A stretch of DNA of 64,000 nt. Origin: Bacilli bacterium. GTDB lineage: Bacteria > Bacillota_I > Bacilli_A > RF39 > UBA660. The stretch's first letter is position 1. Every line of letters starts with the position of its first letter. The stretch covers positions 62,001 to 126,000 of the forward strand of contig CAAGCO010000007.1 in assembly GCA_900768345.1 (NCBI GenBank), in the 5' to 3' direction. The notes beneath the pieces were generated by a model. The model was not told the origin of the DNA. It ran no database searches and saw nothing but the letters and a program-made list of their open reading frames with translations. Below are positions 16,613 to 24,356 of this stretch, in pieces. Both the position numbers and the translations under genes were made by a program.

Positions 16613-17350
16613 ATGCTAGAGATTAAAAATATAAATGTTAAAATTAAGGATTCTGATAAACATATAATAAATGGACTTTCTCTAGATATTAAAGATGGGG
16701 AAGTACATGCGATTATGGGGCCTAATGGTACTGGTAAAAGTACGTTATCTAAAGTAATAATGGGTAACTATAAATATGAGCTTACAGATGGAGATATATT
16801 ATTTAATGGTGAAAGTCTTAAAAATTTAGAGGTAAATGAAAGAGCTAAAAGAGGAATATTCTTAGCTATGCAAGATCCTACTGTAGTAGATGGTGTTACT
16901 AATAGTGAATTTTTAAAGACTGCTAGTAGAGAAATAACTGGTGAAAATATTGATTACTTTAAGTTTCTTGATGAAGTTAATAAATCAATAGAAGACTTAG
17001 AATTTGATAAAGATATGTTATATCGTCATTTAAATAAAGGCTTTTCTGGTGGTGAAAAGAAAAAAAATGAAGTACTACAAATAAAGATGTTAAAACCTAA
17101 ATTTATAATACTTGATGAAATAGATAGTGGACTAGATGTAGATAGTCTTAGAATAGTATGTGAAAATATTAATAAATATAGAGAAGAGCATAAAGATACT
17201 TCAGTACTTATAATTACACATTATCCTAGAATACTAGAATATATTAATCCAGACTTTGTTCATATTATGAATAATGGTAAGATTGTTAAAACAGGAAATA
17301 TAGATTTAGCATTTGATACAGAGAAATATGGATATCATGAAAGAGGATAA
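16613..17350 (+). CDS. sufC: SufC, ATPase of the SUF Fe-S assembly complex
   Basis: The protein has 245 residues, an ABC-type ATPase with Walker A GPNGTGKST, signature motif FSGGEKKKNE, Walker B FIILDEIDSGLD and the H-loop ITHYPRIL. SufC works with SufB and SufD in the cytoplasm, driving the conformational change that lets the scaffold assemble an Fe-S cluster. KKKNE after the signature is the typical SufC feature that separates it from transport ATPases. It opens the order sufC-D-S-U-B, standard in Bacillota. Spacing to sufD is two bases. Confidence 0.95.
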   Translation: MLEIKNINVKIKDSDKHIINGLSLDIKDGEVHAIMGPNGTGKSTLSKVIMGNYKYELTDGDILFNGESLKNLEVNERAKRGIFLAMQDPTVVDGVTNSEFLKTASREITGENIDYFKFLDEVNKSIEDLEFDKDMLYRHLNKGFSGGEKKKNEVLQIKMLKPKFIILDEIDSGLDVDSLRIVCENINKYREEHKDTSVLIITHYPRILEYINPDFVHIMNNGKIVKTGNIDLAFDTEKYGYHERG

Positions 17351-17352
17351 TC

Positions 17353-17952
17353 ATGGGAACAGTGAATATAAATGAAAATAAAGAATTATATTTATTTGAT
17401 AAAAGTAATCAATGTAGAACTTATAATGTAAGTGAAAATACTAAATTAGTTATATATCAATATGGAATAAATATAGATAATGATATAGTTATAAATTTAA
17501 ATGGAAAAAATGCAGAAGTAGAATATCACTATAGTACAATTAATTATGATGATCATAAATATAAAATAGTAGTAAATCATAATAGTGAAAAGACTATAAG
17601 TAATATATATAATCATGGAGTTAATGTAAAAGATAATAAACTTGATTTTGATATAACTGGTTATGTGCCAAATAAAAGTGATAAAAGTGAATGTAATCAA
17701 AAAAATCAAATACTTAATATTAGAGATGGTAAAAGTACTATACTTCCTAAATTATTAATAGATAATTACGATGTGGTAAGTTCTCACTCTGCATATATTG
17801 GTAAATTTAAAGATGAAATACTTTTCTATTTAATGAGTAGAGGTATTAGTAAGAAAGTAAGTTATGACTTATTAATTAAAAGTTTTCTAATTAATGGTTG
17901 TGAAAAGAAAGAAATAATAGAAGAGTTAGAAAAAGAAATAGATAAGATTTGA
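17353..17952 (+). CDS. sufD: Shortened SufD-like scaffold protein
   Basis: The protein has 199 residues, about half the usual SufD length (about 400). The C-terminal half holds SufB/SufD family signatures: KLLIDNYDVVSSHSA, GKFKDEILFYLMSRG and an end helix with GI...LL...FL as in SufB (which has the parallel DEVLFYLMSRGL). The N-terminal half is a reduced beta-helix core. Position between sufC and sufS supports the SufD assignment. There is no frameshift nearby; the gene seems genuinely short, so the SufBCD complex may be minimal here. Confidence 0.8.
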   Translation: MGTVNINENKELYLFDKSNQCRTYNVSENTKLVIYQYGINIDNDIVINLNGKNAEVEYHYSTINYDDHKYKIVVNHNSEKTISNIYNHGVNVKDNKLDFDITGYVPNKSDKSECNQKNQILNIRDGKSTILPKLLIDNYDVVSSHSAYIGKFKDEILFYLMSRGISKKVSYDLLIKSFLINGCEKKEIIEELEKEIDKI

Positions 17953-17960
17953 GGTGAAGT

Positions 17961-19157
17961 ATGAATAGAGAAGATTTTCCAGCAATAGATGAGAATTTAA
18001 TATATTTTGATAATAGTGCTACTTCATTAAAACCTAAATGTGTCATTGATAAGATGGTAGAATACTATAGTAAATATACTTCTAATATACATAGAGGTGA
18101 CTATAATAATGCGATTCGTACTAATAAAGAGTATGATGAAACAAGAGATGTTGTTAAAGATTTTATTCATGCTAAAAACAGTGATGAAATAGTTTTTACT
18201 AGCGGAACAACTGATTCTATGAATACTATAGTTTTCGGATACTTTAAAAATATACTTAATAAAGATGATGAAGTATTAATTACTAAGAGTGAACATGCAT
18301 CTAATGTGCTTCCTTGGTTTGTACTTGAAAAGATGGGCAAATGTACTGTTAAATATATACCACTTAATGAAGATCATGAAGTAACTTTAGAGAATGTAAA
18401 ATCTTCAATAACTAAAAATACTAAAGTAATAAGTATAGCTCATGTATCCAATGTAATAGGAGACGTACGTGATATAGAAGGCATTGGTGAAGTAGCAAAA
18501 GAAAATAATTTATATTTTGTTGTTGATGCTGCTCAAAGTGTATCTCATATAAATATAGATGTTGTTAAAAGTAATGTGTCTTTTTTAGCGTTTAGTGGAC
18601 ATAAGATGTGTGGTCCAACTGGAGTAGGTGTTCTATATGGAAAGGGTGACTATTTAAAAGATTTAGTACCACTTAAGTATGGTGGAGGGATGAATGAAAG
18701 CTTTGAAAGTGATAAATGTTATGTACTTAAAAATTATCCAACTAATCTTGAAGCAGGAACTCCTCCGATAGCTGAAGTAATAGGTCTTAAAGAAGCAATT
18801 AACTATGTAACAAAAATTGGTGTTGATAATATTCATAAACATGAATTAGAACTTAAAAAGTACTTAATATCTAAGATAGAAAATATGGATAATATAATTA
18901 TCTATAATAAGAATAGTGAAAGCGGAATAGTTACATTTAATATAAAAGATGTTTTTGCTCAAGATACATCTATATATCTAAATACATATGGTATAGCTAT
19001 AAGAGCGGGAAATCATTGTGCTAAGATATTAAAAGATGAAATAGATATTAAAAATACATGTAGAATTAGTTTCTATATTTATAATACATTTGAAGAAGTA
19101 GATAAATTAGTAGAAGCACTTAAAAATAGTGATAAATTATATGATGTGGTGATATAG
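17961..19157 (+). CDS. sufS: SufS cysteine desulfurase
   Basis: The protein has 398 residues, class V PLP-dependent aminotransferase fold. It starts with the family pattern YFDNSATSLKP, has the PLP lysine in FSGHKMCGPTGVG, a His in DAAQSVSH and the catalytic cysteine in RAGNHCAK near residue 355. It takes sulfur from cysteine as an enzyme persulfide for the scaffold. Group II features (short active-site loop) match SufS, which needs SufU as partner; sufU follows with no gap. AGGTGAAG lies before the start. Confidence 0.95.
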   Translation: MNREDFPAIDENLIYFDNSATSLKPKCVIDKMVEYYSKYTSNIHRGDYNNAIRTNKEYDETRDVVKDFIHAKNSDEIVFTSGTTDSMNTIVFGYFKNILNKDDEVLITKSEHASNVLPWFVLEKMGKCTVKYIPLNEDHEVTLENVKSSITKNTKVISIAHVSNVIGDVRDIEGIGEVAKENNLYFVVDAAQSVSHINIDVVKSNVSFLAFSGHKMCGPTGVGVLYGKGDYLKDLVPLKYGGGMNESFESDKCYVLKNYPTNLEAGTPPIAEVIGLKEAINYVTKIGVDNIHKHELELKKYLISKIENMDNIIIYNKNSESGIVTFNIKDVFAQDTSIYLNTYGIAIRAGNHCAKILKDEIDIKNTCRISFYIYNTFEEVDKLVEALKNSDKLYDVVI

Positions 19158-19586
19158 ATGAATAAAGAAATTAAAAGAGAAATAATACTTGATAATTATC
19201 AAAATCCTGTTAATAGGGGACTTGTAGATGATAAAAGTTATATTCTTAAAAATACTAATAGTGATTCATGTATAGATAATATAGATTTAATGTTAAAGAT
19301 AGTAGATGATAAAATAGTGGATGCTAGATTTGATGGGGAAGCATGTGCGATATGTACTTCTGCTGTTAGTATAATGATAAAAAAAGTTATTGGTAAAACA
19401 ATAAGTGAAGCAGAACGAATAATAACTAATTATCAAAATATGATTAATGAGAAAGAATATGATAAAGATTTACTTGGAGAGTTAAATGTATATGATGAAA
19501 TATATTTACAACCAAATCGTAAGAATTGTGCATTACTTCCAAGTAAAGCAATTATTAATATAATTAAAATATACGAAGATAAATAG
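19158..19586 (+). CDS. sufU: SufU sulfur-transfer protein
   Basis: The protein has 142 residues of the IscU/SufU fold. Three Cys positions are visible: C-A-I-C in DGEACAIC (first pair) and the distal Cys in PNRKNCALLP. With an Asp these form the zinc site of SufU, which accepts sulfur from SufS. Bacillota SufU carries an extra insert relative to IscU, consistent with the length. It begins one base after sufS ends. Confidence 0.9.
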   Translation: MNKEIKREIILDNYQNPVNRGLVDDKSYILKNTNSDSCIDNIDLMLKIVDDKIVDARFDGEACAICTSAVSIMIKKVIGKTISEAERIITNYQNMINEKEYDKDLLGELNVYDEIYLQPNRKNCALLPSKAIINIIKIYEDK

Positions 19587-19600
19587 AAAGAAGAGAATGT

Positions 19601-20920
19601 ATGGAAATAGTAGGTTTAACAAAAGAAAATGTACTTAAGATTTCTAATATAAAAAAAGAAGAGGATTGGATTCGTAACTTTAGACTTAAAGGCTACGAAA
19701 GCTTTATGAAACAAGGTAATCCTTCATTTGGTCCTGATATAAAATTAAATTATGATAAAATAGTTTATTATAAAAGTAATGATGTAGATAAGAAGATAGA
19801 GAGTAACTGGAATAATGTTCTTAAACCTGTTGTTGATGAACTTGATGATTTAGGTGTACTTGAGAGTGAAAAACATTTAGGTGGCATGGGAGTACAATAT
19901 GAAAGTGAAGTAATCTATCATAACATGTTAGAAGAACTTGAAAAAAAGAATGTAATATTTACTTCTATTGAGACTGCGATGAGGGAACACAAAGATATAG
20001 TAGAAAAATATTTTGGTAAGATTGTTAATATGAATGAAAACAAATTTGCTGCTTTAAATAGTGCTGTATTTAGTGGTGGCAGTTTTATTTATATACCAAA
20101 GAATACTCATTTAGATAGACCTCTTCAAAGTTATTTTAGAATTAATAGTAAGAACATGGGTCAATTTGAAAGAACTTTAATAATAGTAGATGATAACTCA
20201 AGTCTTCATTATGTTGAAGGATGTACTGCTCCTACATATAGTGAGTCTTCACTTCATGCAGCAGTTGTAGAAATATATGTTGGAAAAAATAGTAAATGTA
20301 GATATTCAACTATTCAAAACTGGGCTACTAATGTGTATAATTTAGTTACTAAAAGAGCATTAGTTGATGAAGGCGGACTAATGGAATGGATTGATGGTAA
20401 TATTGGTTCTAAGATTACTATGAAGTATCCATGTTGTGTTTTAAAGGGAGATAACTCAAGTGGTACATGTATTACTATTGGAGTTGCTAAAGAAGGGCAA
20501 ATCCAAGATACTGGTGCTCGTATGATTCATATAGGTAAAAATACTAAGAGTAATATAGTATCTAAAAGTATAGCTAGCAATGGAGGAAACTCTACATATA
20601 GAGGTAAAGTTGATATAAAGAAAACTGCAGGGAATAGTGAAGCTATGGTTAAATGTGATACTTTAATACTAGATGGTATTTCTAAGAGTGACACTATACC
20701 AGTTAATATATGTAACAATATAACATCAAATATTGAACATGAAGCAACTGTTTCTAAAATAAGTGATGAAGTACTTTTCTATTTAATGAGTAGAGGACTT
20801 AGTGATGAGAAAGCAACTGAGTTAATAGTACTTGGATTCTTGGACAGATTTAGAAGTGAACTTCCTATGGAGTATGCTGTTGAATTAAATCAATTAATTA
20901 AAAATAATTTGCATTTATAA
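19601..20920 (+). CDS. sufB: SufB Fe-S scaffold protein
   Basis: The protein has 439 residues. It has the SufB N-terminal helical part (WIRNFRLKGYESF) and the beta-helix core with VEGCTAP, TIQNWATNVYN, then CDTLIL and the C-terminal EVLFYLMSRGL. Cluster formation occurs on SufB in the SufBC2D complex. It is the last gene of the suf operon, followed within 5 bases by a strong bidirectional terminator. The length is close to the family norm, in contrast to the short sufD. Confidence 0.95.
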   Translation: MEIVGLTKENVLKISNIKKEEDWIRNFRLKGYESFMKQGNPSFGPDIKLNYDKIVYYKSNDVDKKIESNWNNVLKPVVDELDDLGVLESEKHLGGMGVQYESEVIYHNMLEELEKKNVIFTSIETAMREHKDIVEKYFGKIVNMNENKFAALNSAVFSGGSFIYIPKNTHLDRPLQSYFRINSKNMGQFERTLIIVDDNSSLHYVEGCTAPTYSESSLHAAVVEIYVGKNSKCRYSTIQNWATNVYNLVTKRALVDEGGLMEWIDGNIGSKITMKYPCCVLKGDNSSGTCITIGVAKEGQIQDTGARMIHIGKNTKSNIVSKSIASNGGNSTYRGKVDIKKTAGNSEAMVKCDTLILDGISKSDTIPVNICNNITSNIEHEATVSKISDEVLFYLMSRGLSDEKATELIVLGFLDRFRSELPMEYAVELNQLIKNNLHL

Positions 20921-20923
20921 AAT

Positions 20924-20954
20924 AAAAAGAGTTAAGAAATTCTTAACTCTTTTT
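20924..20954. terminator. Bidirectional terminator between sufB and the LCP gene
   Basis: A 15-bp palindrome, AAAAAGAGTTAAGAA / TTCTTAACTCTTTTT, sits between two convergent genes and carries a T run on each strand. Confidence 0.9.
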
Positions 20955-22862
20955 CTATGCTTGTGGTTCGGTAGTTTCTTCACTTGGTGTTGTGGGTTCA
21001 GTTGGTGTAATAGGAGTAACTACTTGTTTTTTTACATATATTGTTAAACTACTTAATTGATCTATCATTGTATCAACATGTTCTTTTTGACTATGGAATT
21101 TATAATCTCCCCAAACGTCTATTGATACTTCTTTATTTGTATTATAATCTATAAATTTAAGTTTAAGTTTATTTTTACTTGCATATGATTTTATATTTGC
21201 TACAGAGTAGCCAGATAGATTTTTAAGTGTATTTACTGTTGGAGTAGTGTATTTACCTTGTCCAATTAAAGTATCTTCATATAGTTTATTTAAGTCAAAT
21301 GAAGCAGTTTTAATAAGTTCTATTTTAGACTTACCTAGGTTAGCTTTTATTTCTTTTTTAATAGCATCTATACTTCCTTGATATGGAACTTGTACTGCTG
21401 GATAACCTTTAGATGATGGCTCATATATTTTTCCCCAAACATTATATGTTTTAAGTTGCATTCTTTGTAGATTAACTAGGTTAGCACTATCATTTATTAC
21501 GATTGATTTAGCTAGGCTATAAAGTGATAATACGTCTTTAGTAGTTATATTTGTTTGGAAGTTTGGTTTAATCTTTTCAAGTATTGAAATTGCTTGGTTT
21601 GGATCTGTTAGTTTAGTAGCAGCACTGGCAACTCCCATTATGATTTTCATTTGATTTTTGCCTCTGACAAAATCATTTCTTGTTCCTTTGTTCCATTCAT
21701 TACTACAGTGTTTTGGCCATCCATGTCTATTTCTAGCAAGGGCTAGGGCTTGTTCACCATTTAAGTGTTGTTTACCTTGTTTTACATATATTGTATTATT
21801 TCCCCATTTTCTTGAACTGTTTTGTTCACAAAATGAATATGGAACATCAACATCTATTCCTCCGACTGCATCTACTAAAGATACAACACCTTTGAAATTG
21901 ATTTTAGCATAGTAGTCAATATCTACATCAAATAGTTTTTCTATTGTTTTAACTGCACAAGTTGAAGAACTTCCCCAAGTAGTAGTATTTATCCTTCTAT
22001 AACTTCCATTTGAACATGCTGTTTTAATGTAAGTATCTCTTGGTACTGAAGTTATTGTTGCTCTTAAAGTTGATGGGTTAAATGTAGCAAGTAGAAGAAC
22101 GTCTCCATTATAACCAGAAGTAACACCATCTTTAGATGAGTCAACACCTATAAATAACATTGTGAATGGCTTATCTAATGAAGCAGTTTCACTTTTAATA
22201 TTTTCTTCGTTTGATTCGTATACTTTAGAACCTTCTAGTAATACTTTAGTATCACTTTCAATATTTTCATATCCTTCTAGACTATAGAACATATCTACAT
22301 AGTTACGACTGAAGAATGCAGCATCTATTTCTTTATTAGATAGGGCGTGTAATAGTTCAATAGTTGAATCATATTCTTTTATTGTATTTGATGAATCTAA
22401 ACTATATTTTTTAATTAATTCTTTAGGAAGTATATTTCCTTCGATATCTTTAGAATCACTTACTATACCAATTGTTTTTTTTCTTAAATCTTTTTGTGTA
22501 TTTAATGATTTATCATATGTTACTAAAGAACTATAATAAGTATTTTTTGTATCACTATATGCATCAATTGACTTATATATTTTAGTTAAGTAATAATATC
22601 CAGCAAATTCAACTCCGATTATTAAGATTGTTAATACTGCTGGTATCACAAATGATTTCATAGTTTTTTTCTTTATACTTCTAAGTAGTAGGTAACTTAA
22701 GAATAAGAAGAAATATACAAGTATGATTACACCATATATTCTATAGAATGTTTCTACTCCTTCATAAAGTATTAAAGAGTAGGTGAAGAAACAAAGACTA
22801 ATTAGTTCTATTAATAAAAGCAATAATGTTGCAAATGTTTTTAATATTTTTTTCTTTCTCAT
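20955..22862 (-). CDS. LytR-CpsA-Psr (LCP) family wall polymer ligase
   Basis: Minus-strand gene, 635 residues from the preferred ATG 22862 (a GTG lies at 22871). About four membrane helices occupy the first 100 residues, then a linker domain, then the LCP catalytic domain: MLFIGVDSS, the arginine/aspartate motif SVPRDTYI, VGGIDVDVP, and ARNRHGWP with conserved Arg residues. LCP enzymes move undecaprenyl-linked teichoic acid or polysaccharide to peptidoglycan outside the membrane. It ends in a Pro/Thr-rich tail. It is a likely ligase for the polymer made by the tag-like genes at 27.8-46.7 kb. Confidence 0.9.
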   Translation of the reverse strand: MRKKKILKTFATLLLLLIELISLCFFTYSLILYEGVETFYRIYGVIILVYFFLFLSYLLLRSIKKKTMKSFVIPAVLTILIIGVEFAGYYYLTKIYKSIDAYSDTKNTYYSSLVTYDKSLNTQKDLRKKTIGIVSDSKDIEGNILPKELIKKYSLDSSNTIKEYDSTIELLHALSNKEIDAAFFSRNYVDMFYSLEGYENIESDTKVLLEGSKVYESNEENIKSETASLDKPFTMLFIGVDSSKDGVTSGYNGDVLLLATFNPSTLRATITSVPRDTYIKTACSNGSYRRINTTTWGSSSTCAVKTIEKLFDVDIDYYAKINFKGVVSLVDAVGGIDVDVPYSFCEQNSSRKWGNNTIYVKQGKQHLNGEQALALARNRHGWPKHCSNEWNKGTRNDFVRGKNQMKIIMGVASAATKLTDPNQAISILEKIKPNFQTNITTKDVLSLYSLAKSIVINDSANLVNLQRMQLKTYNVWGKIYEPSSKGYPAVQVPYQGSIDAIKKEIKANLGKSKIELIKTASFDLNKLYEDTLIGQGKYTTPTVNTLKNLSGYSVANIKSYASKNKLKLKFIDYNTNKEVSIDVWGDYKFHSQKEHVDTMIDQLSSLTIYVKKQVVTPITPTEPTTPSEETTEPQA

Positions 22863-22881
22863 GTTTAACACTTCTTTCTAA

Positions 22882-24348
22882 TTATTTTTTCTTTTTATCT
22901 TTTTTCTTTTTCTTTGGTTTAGTTTCTTCTTTGTTTTCTTCTTCTTCTTCGTTTGATTCAACTTTATCTTCTGTTTTTTCTTGTTTGTCTTCTTTCTTTT
23001 CAGCTTCTTCTTTTTCTTTTATTTCTCTTTGTCTTTCTTCAAGTTCTTTTTGTTCCATCATCATTTGGCGTAATCTTTTTCTTTTTTTAGTATGTCTTAT
23101 TTTAGATATAAGTATACATATTAGGATGAAGAATATTAGTACTGTTTCTCCTGTAAGAAGAAGTATCATTTTTTCATATTTATTTATTTTATCTTGTAAT
23201 GGTTTTAATGTTTCATCTGTATAAGTTATAACAGTATTTGTTTTTTTATCATATGTGTAATAGTCACTTGTACCATTATTCATATTTTGTGCATGTATAA
23301 TAGCGTAATCACTATTATCTAGTACTAAAGCATCAAATTCAATATCATTTATAGTTATTTTAGATAATTTATAATTATCAATTTCTCTATCTATTGATAA
23401 TGGATAGAGTTTTAATTGATCAAATTTGATTTCTTTATATTCACTAAATGTATTAGTTTCACTATCATATAAGAATAATGAAATATCTCCATCAGTGTTT
23501 TTAAGTCCAACTAAAGTAAAATTATTTACTTCATTATAGAAAGCTGGAACTTTTTGATCATTTATTATTATTTCTTTCTTTTCATAATCTTCTGGTTTAA
23601 TAAGATTACTTTCTCTTTTAACAATTGTATAATCTTTATCATTTATTTTTGCTGTTATTGGATTTGGATCTGTTACATTAACTAATATGTTGTATTTTTT
23701 TACTGATCCATTTTCTGCTTCAACTGTAATAGTGAATTTGTTTTCTCCTTCAGTTACCTTGAATATTCCAGTTCCTGAAAGACTTGCTTTTGAATCAGAT
23801 AGGGCAGCATTTATTTTAATTTCAGTTGTATTACTTTCAGCAGTTACTTTATAGTCAGTTGTATCTTTATTGAATGATGGTTCTAATTTTAATCCATTTA
23901 TGCTTAAACTTTTAAGATTGTTATCTTTTGAATAACTTGCTTCTAATTCTGCTTGAGTTATTACTTTAACTGTTTTAGAGTTAGTGGTTACTTTCATAGC
24001 CACTTCACTTTTTGTATAAGCTCCATATGCTTTTACTGAAACAGTACCACTTCCTTTAGCTATTGCTTTTAGTGTCCATGTTTTAGTTCTTATGTTATCT
24101 GAGAAGTCACTTACATGCCTTATGTTTCCGCCACTTACTAGTTTGAATTTTTTAGTATCATAATTTAATGTCCATTCCCAAACTCCTAAGTTTGATCCTG
24201 ATACTTTAGTTGTAACTGTAAATGTATTTCCGACTACTACCTTACTTTTATTTGTTGATACTCTTATGTTTGCTGTTGCTGCATTAATTGTTGTTGTAAA
24301 GAGTAGGGATATTATTAATACAGTTAGTGTTTTAAATATTTTATTCAT
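22882..24348 (-). CDS. Membrane-anchored cohesin-domain protein
   Basis: The protein has 488 residues on the minus strand. A signal peptide (about 1-23) is followed by a cohesin-like beta domain (about 25-130: VVVGNTFTVTTKVSGSNLG, then WTLNYDTKKFKLVSG), a cadherin-like beta-sandwich domain (about 140-225, LKSLSINGLKLEPSF) and a third beta-rich domain. A single membrane helix near 385-410 is followed by a highly charged Lys/Glu cytoplasmic tail. Cohesins bind dockerins. The gene just upstream (24357-26516) encodes a dockerin-bearing hydrolase and is only 8 bases away, so the pair should be made together. The cohesin call is from motif pattern only. Confidence 0.75.
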   Translation of the reverse strand: MNKIFKTLTVLIISLLFTTTINAATANIRVSTNKSKVVVGNTFTVTTKVSGSNLGVWEWTLNYDTKKFKLVSGGNIRHVSDFSDNIRTKTWTLKAIAKGSGTVSVKAYGAYTKSEVAMKVTTNSKTVKVITQAELEASYSKDNNLKSLSINGLKLEPSFNKDTTDYKVTAESNTTEIKINAALSDSKASLSGTGIFKVTEGENKFTITVEAENGSVKKYNILVNVTDPNPITAKINDKDYTIVKRESNLIKPEDYEKKEIIINDQKVPAFYNEVNNFTLVGLKNTDGDISLFLYDSETNTFSEYKEIKFDQLKLYPLSIDREIDNYKLSKITINDIEFDALVLDNSDYAIIHAQNMNNGTSDYYTYDKKTNTVITYTDETLKPLQDKINKYEKMILLLTGETVLIFFILICILISKIRHTKKRKRLRQMMMEQKELEERQREIKEKEEAEKKEDKQEKTEDKVESNEEEEENKEETKPKKKKKDKKKK

Positions 24349-24356
24349 TTTTCCTC

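Noticed and set aside
22826..23224. Plus-strand ORF of 132 codons rich in Ser and Phe
   Set aside because: It is the antisense of the Lys/Glu-rich tail and membrane helix of the cohesin protein; low complexity, no ribosome site.
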